Shown here: piece after piece, positions 6,878 through 12,597 of the stretch
How positions within the stretch are numbered: position 1 is the stretch's first letter
How the letters are laid out: each line of letters opens with the position of its first letter
Program-made: the position numbers and the translations under genes
DNA from: a virus
Reading direction: 5' to 3' (one strand)
DNA length: 20,156 nucleotides
IMG/VR virus record: IMGVR_UViG_3300044700_000003
Location: 1-20,156 of that record
The notes under the pieces: generated by a model
What the model was told of the DNA's origin: nothing
Database searches by the model: none
The model's input: the letters and a program-made list of their open reading frames with translations, nothing else

Positions 6878-8131
6878 ATGCCCGGCTCAACTGTAATTAC
6901 TGGTGGCACATACCTTTTAGAGTTGTCTAGCGGTTATGACGGTGAAGCATTTTATTTAGACCAGTCACAGTTAAACGGCCCTGACGTACTTGACGGTGAC
7001 GGCGAGGACTACAACGACATTACTAACGTGGTGCAAAACATCACTATTAATCGAGGCCGCCACAAACCGTTAGACGTATTTGGGCCCGGCACAATGTCTG
7101 TGTCAATCAGCGTGCCAGTAGGCAACCGTGACTATGACCCGTTAAACACATCTAGCGTTTATTACAACACGTTGACAGATCAACCGGGTCTAGCGCCATT
7201 GCGCCCAATCAGGCTAAGCCGTAACGGTGAGTACCTTTTTACAGGCGTAGTGACTACGTTTAACCAGACTTACAACATGGCTGGAATGACCACTTACAGC
7301 ATTTTTGCTGCCGATAACACTTATGTGCTTTCGCAAGGCTTTTTACCTGAAACCGCCACTACCAGCCAAACCTCATCAGCGCGCATTACAGCCGTTTTAA
7401 GCGCTGCAACCTACACGGGCGCTACATCCCTTACCGCTAGCCCTGTAGCCACGCTAGGCGCTTACACCATCCCTAGTGGCACAAACGTAAACGCTTACAT
7501 AAACCGCATACAACAGGCTGAACAGGGCCGCATATTCTGTAGTCGAGCAAACGTGCTGACCGCCCAACCGCGCATTGGCACAACCCTTGAGCCGGCTACA
7601 GCCACATTTAACGACACTGGCACAGCCACACCGTATGACGCAGTGTTTGTAGAGTTTGACCAGCAATCAGTTGTAAACAATGCCGACATAACGATTGAGT
7701 CTGGCGGCACATTACAAAACGCCAACAACCCTGCCTCAATTGCACAATACTTTACGCAAACTGAGGCAATTACAGACAGCCTGCTCTCAAGCAACGCGCA
7801 AGCTGCCACACTGGCTAGTTACTTGCTTTATCCAATTCCGCGCCCACGTTTTACCAGTGTGTCAACCACATTTGCCAGCCTTACCGATGCCCAAAAAACG
7901 GCGTTAGCGCCTATAGAAATTGGTCAAACTGTGTCAATTACTAAAACGTTTGCATCTGGCACACCGTTAAGCGTCAACCAAGACCTATCGGTAGAGGGCA
8001 TAGATCACGTCATTGACATGAACACAGGCCACCGCATGACCTTGTGGACATCGCCAACAGTCATCCTTGATCAGTTCATACTTGATGACATTACGTTTGG
8101 TGTGCTATCTACCACGAACGCGCTCGGTTAA
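6878..8131 (+). CDS. Tail hub / baseplate minor tail protein
   Basis: The 417-residue product follows the tape measure by two bases, where distal tail and hub proteins are encoded. Near residues 50-120 it has the combination found in many actinophage minor tail proteins: INRGR, then a GPGTM strand, then NRDYDPLNTSSVYY, then a PIRLSRNGEYLFTGVV strand. This suggests the gp27-like hub fold that closes the tube and carries the fibres. The remainder is Thr/Ser-rich and beta-like. No catalytic motif for cell-wall cleavage is seen. There is no ribosome site, so translation probably depends on the upstream gene. It occurs only once in the window. Confidence 0.7.
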   Translation: MPGSTVITGGTYLLELSSGYDGEAFYLDQSQLNGPDVLDGDGEDYNDITNVVQNITINRGRHKPLDVFGPGTMSVSISVPVGNRDYDPLNTSSVYYNTLTDQPGLAPLRPIRLSRNGEYLFTGVVTTFNQTYNMAGMTTYSIFAADNTYVLSQGFLPETATTSQTSSARITAVLSAATYTGATSLTASPVATLGAYTIPSGTNVNAYINRIQQAEQGRIFCSRANVLTAQPRIGTTLEPATATFNDTGTATPYDAVFVEFDQQSVVNNADITIESGGTLQNANNPASIAQYFTQTEAITDSLLSSNAQAATLASYLLYPIPRPRFTSVSTTFASLTDAQKTALAPIEIGQTVSITKTFASGTPLSVNQDLSVEGIDHVIDMNTGHRMTLWTSPTVILDQFILDDITFGVLSTTNALG

Positions 8132-8145
8132 GGTAAAGTCTAATT

Positions 8146-8823
8146 ATGGGAGCAAACGCGCAAACCTCAGTACCACTATTTGTGGCAAACAGTGTGCTTA
8201 CTGCAGCACAACAAAACATTAGTGCGGCAACTGGCGTGCCAGTTTTTGCTACAACTGTTACTCGAGATGCAGCGTTTGGTGGCAGTAACAAAGCATTGGC
8301 AGAGGGCCAGCTTTGTTACCTTGAATCTACGAATGTCGTGCAGCAATATAACGGTACGGCATGGGAAACTGTCGGGCCCGGCGCAAGCAAAATTGCCCAA
8401 GTAGTTGTTGCACAAACAAACACATCTTTTTCTACAAGTTCAGGCACATATGTTGATGTCACTGGCTTGTCAGCAACTATTACGCCTACAACAAATACCA
8501 GCAAAATACTTGTAATGTTTACGGCAAATGTAAGCGCAAACTCGTCAAACATGATTATTAGTTGTCAACTTGACCGAAACGGTACAGCAATTCCAGGTGG
8601 CGGCGGCTTCATTTCCCTAACAAACGCAATGTTTGTTGCTGCTAATGCTTTTGAAATAAACGCAATGGCAATAAATTATCAAGACAGCCCTGCTTCTACA
8701 TCTGCTTTAACTTACAAAATACAAACCTACACAAACGGCGGAACTATCTATTTTTTCCGAAGGTCAGACACAACAACAGTTTCCAGTTTTGGTTCATTAG
8801 TTTTAATTGAGGTATTAGCATGA
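8146..8823 (+). CDS. Tail fibre / receptor-binding protein
   Basis: The 225-residue product has an N-terminal part common at fibre and spike attachment regions (RDAAFGGSNKALAEGQLCYL, then VVQQYNGTAWETV at residues 64-76) and a C-terminal jelly-roll-like beta part (TSKILVMFTANVSANSS, then CQLDRNGTAI). It is probably the main host-recognition protein. From about 8400 the DNA is clearly richer in A and T (three 60-base samples gave 37% G+C) than structural genes such as the terminase (53% in one sample), suggesting an exchanged module. A GGTAAAG element at 8132-8138 is the likely ribosome site. The stop overlaps the next gene as ATGA (8820-8823). Confidence 0.7.
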   Translation: MGANAQTSVPLFVANSVLTAAQQNISAATGVPVFATTVTRDAAFGGSNKALAEGQLCYLESTNVVQQYNGTAWETVGPGASKIAQVVVAQTNTSFSTSSGTYVDVTGLSATITPTTNTSKILVMFTANVSANSSNMIISCQLDRNGTAIPGGGGFISLTNAMFVAANAFEINAMAINYQDSPASTSALTYKIQTYTNGGTIYFFRRSDTTTVSSFGSLVLIEVLA

Positions 8824-9137
8824 TTGACTACGCGCTTATTTTGACAAACAAATATTCTGGTAAACAGTGGTCTTTAACAGGCGATTTATATGAAGGTCTT
8901 GATTGGTTAGATAGCACACCAAAACCGACACAAGCCGAACTAGACGCACAATGGCCAACAGTTGACTACGAAAATAAATATGCACAAGTAGAAACAACAC
9001 GCCGCACACAATACGAAGCACAATCAGACGGTCTATTTTTTGAATGGCAACGCGGCACAAACACCCAAGCCGCATGGGAAGCCGCAGTGCAAGCAGTTAA
9101 AGATGCGAACCCGTACCCGCCTAATCCTGCTGGCTAG
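8820..9137 (+). CDS. Tail-fibre-associated (assembly / XkdW-like) protein
   Basis: The 105-residue product starts in an ATGA overlap with the fibre gene. It contains KPTQAELDAQWPTVDYENKY, the Lys-Pro-Thr-x-x-Glu-Leu-x-x-x-Trp-Pro pattern common in small phage proteins encoded next to tail fibres (XkdW-like or fibre-assembly types), followed by an Arg/Tyr-rich helix and a closing Trp-containing helix (AAWEAAVQAVKDANPYP). The usual role is helping fibre trimers fold or attach, which I infer here from linkage. Base composition is A-rich like the end of the fibre gene, so the pair was probably acquired together. Its last codons overlap the lipoprotein gene. Confidence 0.55.
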   Translation: MIDYALILTNKYSGKQWSLTGDLYEGLDWLDSTPKPTQAELDAQWPTVDYENKYAQVETTRRTQYEAQSDGLFFEWQRGTNTQAAWEAAVQAVKDANPYPPNPAG

Positions 9138-9264
9138 TGTCGTGCTCGCATTTGTCCTGACCGCCTGCGAAACAACACGAACCAACGCCCCACTCAAAGT
9201 ACGAAACACCGCTCTGACACGTTGCTCGACTATTCAACAATGCGAAAGAGTAGCCAATGACTAA
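9103..9264 (+). CDS. Small phage lipoprotein, 53 aa
   Basis: From ATG 9103 the product has a basic start (MRTRTR), a hydrophobic stretch (LILLASVVLAFVLTA) and a lipobox LTAC with Cys22, a textbook lipoprotein signal peptide. About 31 residues with one further pair of Cys remain after cleavage. An in-frame ATG at 9040 would bury the signal peptide behind 21 polar residues, so 9103 is preferred. The gene overlaps its neighbours on both sides. It lies between fibre genes and a holin-like gene, so an envelope-disruption role (outer spanin-like) or blocking of superinfection are both possible. The first would imply a host with an outer membrane. Only the lipoprotein nature is well supported. Confidence 0.65.
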   Translation: MRTRTRLILLASVVLAFVLTACETTRTNAPLKVRNTALTRCSTIQQCERVAND

Positions 9265-9532
9265 ACAACCTGCAGAAATAGAACACTTACACGCGCGCAT
9301 GATCGTCTTTGTTGGCTGCACAATCGCAGTCACCTTTGCACTTACCGTTATAGGTTTTGTTTACGGCCTGCTATTTGTGACACAGCCGCTAGAGCAATCA
9401 CCAAATGATGCACAATTTATTGATCTGCTGTCAACGCTTACAGTGTTTATGACTGGCACGTTGTCTGGTCTAGTTGCTGCTAACGGATTAAAACGAAAGC
9501 CTGCTGATGGCAATACTGCCAGCCAACCCTAA
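9257..9532 (+). CDS. Putative holin, two transmembrane segments
   Basis: The 91-residue product has hydrophobic segments at about 15-41 and 54-76, a short polar loop between them (EQSPNDAQ) and a charged Lys/Arg C-terminus, so both ends are probably cytoplasmic. The second segment contains FMTGTLSGLVAANG, similar to small actinophage membrane proteins found beside endolysins. It overlaps the lipoprotein gene by 8 bases and the endolysin gene by 26, a tight lysis-cassette arrangement. A holin forms the membrane lesion that lets endolysin reach the wall. The assignment rests on topology, size and neighbours. Confidence 0.65.
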   Translation: MTKQPAEIEHLHARMIVFVGCTIAVTFALTVIGFVYGLLFVTQPLEQSPNDAQFIDLLSTLTVFMTGTLSGLVAANGLKRKPADGNTASQP

Positions 9533-10028
9533 AGTCATTGGGTCTAAGCCGTACACAGGCAACAGTGACGGTGCATCTGCAGGCGAACGTGCTGGCATGG
9601 ATGAATGGATACGGCAAGCCATTAAGCACGGCGGCGGCGCGTTTTGGAATAACGGCAGTTGGGGTGTGCGCGATATGCGCGGCTCAACAAACTTAAGTGT
9701 GCACGCCACTGGTCGAGCAGTTGACTTGTCTTACAGGCCGTCAGAAAAACAGCCAACAGCCAACCGTAAAGGCACAATGGACTTTTTTAACATTGTCACT
9801 GCTAACGCAAACGAGTTAGGTCTTGAGTGCATTCTTGACTACCTACTCAAACCATACGGTCGAGGCTGGCGGTGCGATCGTCAAGCGTGGTCAAAGTATT
9901 CCAAGCCAACAATCCACGGTGCGCCGGGTGGCGATTGGTTACACATTGAGATAAACCCACAGATGGCAGACGCTCCAAACCTTGTAAAACAAGCGTTTCA
10001 GAGGGTATTCACCGAATTGCCACAGTAG
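9507..10028 (+). CDS. Endolysin, peptidase M15-like (D,D- or L,D-type)
   Basis: The 173-residue product has the zinc-ligand pattern of M15 peptidases: SVHATGRAVDLS (H66 and D73, the HxxGxAxD signature) and WLHIEI (H146, with E148). Such enzymes cut peptide stems in peptidoglycan and serve many phages as endolysins. There is no signal peptide, so export would rely on the holin-like gene that it overlaps. No separate wall-binding domain is visible, so it is a compact single-domain enzyme. The start at 9507 is inside the holin gene without a strong ribosome site. Whether it is a carboxypeptidase or an endopeptidase cannot be told. Confidence 0.82.
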   Translation: MAILPANPKVIGSKPYTGNSDGASAGERAGMDEWIRQAIKHGGGAFWNNGSWGVRDMRGSTNLSVHATGRAVDLSYRPSEKQPTANRKGTMDFFNIVTANANELGLECILDYLLKPYGRGWRCDRQAWSKYSKPTIHGAPGGDWLHIEINPQMADAPNLVKQAFQRVFTELPQ

Positions 10029-10030
10029 TG

Positions 10031-10062
10031 CCCTATGGTGGAAACACCGGCGATAAGGGAGA
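10031..10062 (+). promoter_or_regulatory. GNRA hairpin covering the ribosome site of the next gene
   Basis: GGTG (10037-10040) and CACC (10045-10048) close a GAAA tetraloop. Outside this, CCCTAT (10031-10036) can pair with ATAAGGG (10053-10059, one bulged A) across an internal GGCG. The outer 3' arm contains the GGG of the ribosome site AAGGGAGA (10055-10062) for the gene at 10069. The fold could therefore limit translation or mark an mRNA end after the endolysin. There is no T-run. Confidence 0.5.
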
Positions 10063-10068
10063 TGCAAT

Positions 10069-10248
10069 ATGGCAGATGCCAAAACATACGTTTATGAGGT
10101 TTACACCACAAGACTTGACACAGAGCAAATGGTGTTAATACAAATCTTTCGTGACCCTGAAACAGACAAAGTGCTACACGCGCAATTGGCGTTTAAGAGC
10201 GCTGTCGGTGACAGTTGGGGCACGCCTTACCAATTGGAGAAAAAATGA
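10069..10248 (+). CDS. Small unknown protein, 59 aa
   Basis: The frame from ATG 10069 to TGA 10248 has a good ribosome site (AAGGGAGA ending 6 bases upstream) and ends in an ATGA overlap with the transglycosylase gene, both strong signs that it is translated. The product is beta-prone and charged (TYVYEVYTTRLD, VLIQIFRDPETDKVLHAQL), with a likely two- or three-strand sheet and no membrane segment. I do not recognise the family. Lying between two cell-wall enzymes, it may belong to the lysis functions or simply be an accessory gene inserted there. Confidence 0.7.
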   Translation: MADAKTYVYEVYTTRLDTEQMVLIQIFRDPETDKVLHAQLAFKSAVGDSWGTPYQLEKK

Positions 10249-10730
10249 GTTACTTAGCCATCAAAATAGGTGCATGGGCAATTAGTGGTTTAGCGGCGTT
10301 TACGTTGCTTTGGGGGGCTAGTAAGCCGCCTGAGAGGCAACTACAGCCGGGTGAGCAGATCACCACAACCCTGATCAGCATTGTGCCTACGTTGCCAGAA
10401 ACAACTACAACCACAACTGAAGCGACTAAAGGCTGTGCACAATACGTCGCTGACGCAATTACGGCAGGCTGGCCAGCAGACCAAGCACCCATGCTTGCGC
10501 GCGTGATGTTTAGAGAGTCAAGGTGCACACCAACCGCCTACAACGGCAAAGACATGGCAGGCGGTTCATACGGGCTAATGCAGATCAATGGCCAACATAA
10601 AGAGTGGCTAATTAAGCAAGGTTTCATAACCAGCCTTGACGATCTATTTGTGCCGTCAGTCAATCTCAAAGTCTCAGCACACCTCTACAGTATTGTGGGC
10701 TGGTCAGCGTGGGCAAGTACACATGGCTGA
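10245..10730 (+). CDS. Membrane-anchored lytic transglycosylase (SLT / lysozyme-like)
   Basis: The preferred start is ATG 10245 (GGAGA 4 bases upstream and ATGA overlap) rather than an in-frame start at 10215. The 161-residue product has an N-terminal membrane segment (about 3-24), a Thr-rich linker with six consecutive Thr (about 39-60) and a transglycosylase domain with the catalytic-type Glu in FRESRC (E91), the SYGLMQIN block (108-115) and a late SAHLYSIVGWSAWAS helix. This family cleaves glycan strands. Together with the M15 peptidase the phage would attack both parts of peptidoglycan. The anchor and linker suggest action outside the membrane. It may serve lysis, or wall opening at infection if packaged. 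Confidence 0.78.
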   Translation: MSYLAIKIGAWAISGLAAFTLLWGASKPPERQLQPGEQITTTLISIVPTLPETTTTTTEATKGCAQYVADAITAGWPADQAPMLARVMFRESRCTPTAYNGKDMAGGSYGLMQINGQHKEWLIKQGFITSLDDLFVPSVNLKVSAHLYSIVGWSAWASTHG

Positions 10731-11001
10731 TATTCCATATCCCGAAACTGGCATAAGCCAAGAAACTAGAGACAAAATGTATCCCGAAACCTACAGCGAC
10801 AAATACAACAAAGTATTTAAAACGTTTATTGATGACATCTTTAGACCAAACCACGTTCCAAAACCTGACGAGCCTGACCACTCAATTTTAATTGACGAAT
10901 TAGAGCTGCTGCATGAAGCACACTTAACGGTCGGTGGCCAGCAAAATAGGTTTAATGCCGCAGTTATTAGAAGCGCCATAAATGTTATACGCGCCCTGTA
11001 A
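10723..11001 (+). CDS. Hypothetical protein, 92 aa
   Basis: From ATG 10723, overlapping the previous stop by 8 bases, the product is acidic at first (ETGISQETRDKMYPETYSDK) and ends in a helical Leu/Ala-rich part (IDELELLHEAHLTV, then FNAAVIRSAINVIRAL). No catalytic motif, signal or membrane segment is visible. An in-frame start at 10636 lies deep inside the transglycosylase gene and is not preferred. A four-helix or helical-hairpin fold is plausible. I do not recognise the family and assign no function. Confidence 0.6.
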   Translation: MADIPYPETGISQETRDKMYPETYSDKYNKVFKTFIDDIFRPNHVPKPDEPDHSILIDELELLHEAHLTVGGQQNRFNAAVIRSAINVIRAL

Positions 11002-11134
11002 AGCGTGCGGTCTTACAATGCACGGCACTCGATACCGGCACAACCCCGAAAAAGTCTTATGGTTGCACCCCAGCCTAAAAGCGTGTAGTAAGGTCAAACC
11101 AATATTCCCGACTAAGAGAAAGAACCCGACATGA
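10982..11134 (+). CDS. Small Cys/His (zinc-finger-like) protein, 50 aa
   Basis: This short frame begins inside the previous gene and ends in an ATGA overlap with the winged-helix gene (11131-11134), a coupling that supports translation. The product has CKAC near the start (C6, C9), then HGTRYRH, then WLHPSLKAC, giving two Cys plus His and a further Cys able to bind zinc, followed by a basic tail (KPIFPTKRKNPT). Such mini zinc-binding proteins are common in actinophages, mostly of unknown role. Nucleic-acid binding is possible given the basic tail but is inference. Confidence 0.6.
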   Translation: MLYAPCKACGLTMHGTRYRHNPEKVLWLHPSLKACSKVKPIFPTKRKNPT

Positions 11135-11496
11135 GTGATCAACTAGAAATGTTTACAACCACACTGGGATTGGCTGGAGAACGCACGCAAGTTGCGTTAA
11201 ACCATCCAAGTGTTGCCATTGCGCGCAACGCACCAGACACGTCACGCGAGGCAGGCGAAGCAGCCAAACCACACGCAGGCAAACAACGCGAGTTAGTGCA
11301 CTTTTGGATTAAATGGTCTGCGCGCACAGAGGCTAAAGGCATGACCGCAGACGAAATAAGTGTGCTACTAGAACTACCTGCACAATCTGTGTCAGCGCGC
11401 ATAAACGGTCTGCATCGAGACGCGTACATTGTTGACAGTGGCATTAGGCGCAAAACACGGTACGGCCGTAACGCCATAGTTTGGGTGGCTTGCTAA
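11131..11496 (+). CDS. Winged helix-turn-helix DNA-binding protein
   Basis: In the 121-residue product, residues 70-97 (MTADEISVLLELPAQSVSAR, then INGLHRD) form a clear helix-turn-helix, followed by a wing (IVDSGIRRKTRYGRNAIVWV). The upstream APDTSREAGEAA segment is shared with many actinophage proteins of this type. It may regulate transcription, or, as no separate small terminase is seen, recognise DNA for packaging. The sequence does not decide. The stop overlaps the next start as TAATG (11494-11498). It is one of only a few nucleic-acid-related genes. Confidence 0.7.
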   Translation: MSDQLEMFTTTLGLAGERTQVALNHPSVAIARNAPDTSREAGEAAKPHAGKQRELVHFWIKWSARTEAKGMTADEISVLLELPAQSVSARINGLHRDAYIVDSGIRRKTRYGRNAIVWVAC

Positions 11497-12026
11497 TGGC
11501 ACACTTTGACCTAAGCCTTTATGAGACAGTTGCACAACGCTTAATGCGATGGTGGACAGAATACCCAGACGGCCGCATCATCACATCAATCCACCACTAT
11601 GACGGCTCAACAATTATTATGCGCGCAGAGTGTTACAACAACGATGACCGACTTATTGCCACAGGCTATGCAGAGGAGGTATTTGGCAACAGTCCAGTCA
11701 ACAAAACCTCGTTTCTAGAGAATTGCGAAACCAGCGCAATTGGGCGTGCGATCAGTAACAGCCGTATTGGGCACACAGGCGAGCGCGCATCATCCACAGA
11801 AATGGAAAAGGTTAACCGCATCAACCGCGCACCGGCTAAACCAGACAGTCACGGCAGCGCTACACCTAAGCAGATTGGGTTTCTTAAGTCGCTTGCGCGT
11901 GGTAAAGGCTGGGATGATCTGCAGCTGCTCGAATACATCCACCGCTTACTACAGGTTGATGATTGTGTAGTTGAGACACTTACCGCTGGGCAATGTTCAG
12001 CCGTCATAGATGGGCTAAAAAAATGA
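11496..12026 (+). CDS. Annealase / ERF-like recombination protein (tentative)
   Basis: The preferred start is ATG 11496 in TAATG overlap; a TTG 15 bases earlier is less likely. The 176-residue product has an N-terminal part with YETVAQRLMRWWTEYPDGRI, an ATGYAEE strand and FLENCETSAIGRAISNSRIG (73-92), the Glu-Thr-Ala/Ser-x-Gly-Arg-Ala block seen in phage proteins placed near ERF/Rad52-type single-strand annealing proteins. A second part after a polar linker begins TPKQIGFLKSLARGKGW and is helical. If right, it would support recombination or host-dependent replication. Homology to a proven annealase cannot be shown by eye. Confidence 0.45.
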   Translation: MAHFDLSLYETVAQRLMRWWTEYPDGRIITSIHHYDGSTIIMRAECYNNDDRLIATGYAEEVFGNSPVNKTSFLENCETSAIGRAISNSRIGHTGERASSTEMEKVNRINRAPAKPDSHGSATPKQIGFLKSLARGKGWDDLQLLEYIHRLLQVDDCVVETLTAGQCSAVIDGLKK

Positions 12027-12196
12027 GAAACCCTAACGATGAGTACGACCGCTTACACGATCACATGACAGCGATTGCGCGCGAGCGTGACAACTCAAAC
12101 CAAATTATTAAAATGCTGAAAAAACAATTAGAGGAATTAGAGGATGAGCTTGTGTTGGCGCATGAGGCATTAGCGCGCAGGTATACAAGACCATGA
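12023..12196 (+). CDS. Small coiled-coil protein, 57 aa
   Basis: ATG 12023 lies in an ATGA overlap with the previous gene, and the stop is in turn an ATGA overlap (12193-12196). Residues about 15-50 (ARERDNSNQIIKMLKKQLEE, then LEDELVLAHEAL) have heptad-like spacing of Ile/Leu and many Glu/Lys, a likely coiled coil. It is a candidate oligomerising partner, for instance of the DNA-binding protein nearby, or a reduced small terminase. Neither role is supported beyond position. Confidence 0.6.
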   Translation: MRNPNDEYDRLHDHMTAIARERDNSNQIIKMLKKQLEELEDELVLAHEALARRYTRP

Positions 12197-12270
12197 GCCG
12201 GCACGTTTGGCTGGCATTGGCTTTAACAGTGTTATGCGCTGCGCTTATGGTGCGATCTGATAAAAAGTAA
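12193..12270 (+). CDS. 25-residue single-span membrane microprotein
   Basis: The frame starts in an ATGA overlap and ends at TAA 12268-12270. The product has a basic start (MSRH), one hydrophobic span (VWLALALTVLCAALMV) and a charged end (RSDKK). Coupling to the previous gene and the compact membrane topology argue for translation, but no second copy of this part of the genome is in the window to test conservation. Possible roles include antiholin-like or membrane signalling peptide. None is proven. Confidence 0.45.
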   Translation: MSRHVWLALALTVLCAALMVRSDKK

Positions 12271-12329
12271 GACCTACACAATCGGCTAGTAACCGGATAC
12301 CTAAGCCTGTCGCAGGGCGGTTGGATGAT

Positions 12330-12343
12330 CTGCGGTAACGCAG
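12330..12343. repeat. Perfect 5-bp hairpin with GNRA-type loop
   Basis: CTGCG (12330-12334) and CGCAG (12339-12343) enclose GTAA. It is the strongest stem in the main gap and would form a stable RNA hairpin. There is no T-run after it, so a terminator role is unlikely. Confidence 0.5.
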
Positions 12344-12501
12344 TTAGACCAGCGCGCACAAAACCTGCTACACGAAAGGCTAAATGCAAAGCGTTGGGGC
12401 GAGTCATAAACATAATTGACTGATGTGCAAGGTAATCGGATTGAGGCAGCCCGATGGGTAGAGCATCATCACTCTGTCTCGACTCACACATACAGTTGAC
12501 A

Positions 12502-12507
12502 TACACT
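12502..12507 (+). promoter_or_regulatory. Candidate -10 element before terminase leader
   Basis: TACACT fits the TAnnnT pattern of actinobacterial -10 boxes. Transcription would start near 12514, about 24 bases before the leader peptide ATG. No good -35 is found at the usual distance (TCGACT at 12479-12484 is poor). A TTGACA at 12496-12501 is too close to serve this box. The call is tentative. Confidence 0.25.
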
Positions 12508-12537
12508 TAACAAACCGACACAAAGGACAAGCCCGAT

Positions 12538-12597
12538 ATGCAACGTCAACAACAGCAAACGAGAGCAAGCCGCTTGCGGCGCGGTAGCAATGGGTAA
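12538..12597 (+). CDS. 19-codon leader peptide overlapping the terminase start
   Basis: ATG 12538 is preceded by AAAGGA (12522-12527, 10 bases away). The product is 19 residues, rich in Gln and Arg (MQRQQQQTRASRLRRGSNG), and stops at TAA 12595-12597. The terminase ATG at 12590 lies 5 bases before this stop and has no ribosome site of its own, so ribosomes ending the leader could restart on the terminase. A hairpin at 12565-12577 lies within the leader. Translation is likely from the layout but is not proven by a second copy. Confidence 0.4.
   Translation: MQRQQQQTRASRLRRGSNG

Larger units (their letters stand above)
12271..12589. other. Main non-coding region, with hairpins, upstream of terminase
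   Basis: This 319-base stretch is the only long gap in the genome. It holds an imperfect palindrome at 12278-12296, small hairpins CCTG-TCG-CAGG at 12306-12316 and CTGCG-GTAA-CGCAG at 12330-12343, and GCAAG-CCG-CTTGC at 12565-12577. CATAAT at 12411-12416 and TACACT at 12502-12507 are possible -10 elements. By place it may hold the main promoter, an origin or the packaging site. A 19-codon leader frame lies at its end. Frames on the opposite strand look like shadows. Confidence 0.6.

Noticed and set aside
9040-9102. Upstream in-frame ATG for the lipoprotein
   Set aside because: It would place 21 polar residues ahead of a perfect lipoprotein signal peptide.
12441-12490. tRNA-like D-arm (GGGTAGAGC) and T-loop-like TCGACTC
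   Set aside because: Only about 14 bases separate the two motifs, too few for an anticodon arm, and acceptor arms do not pair. It is not a tRNA and there is no integrase to suggest an attachment site.
12108-12506. 132-codon - strand frame reaching into the non-coding gap
   Set aside because: It overlaps two coupled + strand genes, is rich in Cys and Arg in a shadow-like way and has no ribosome site.
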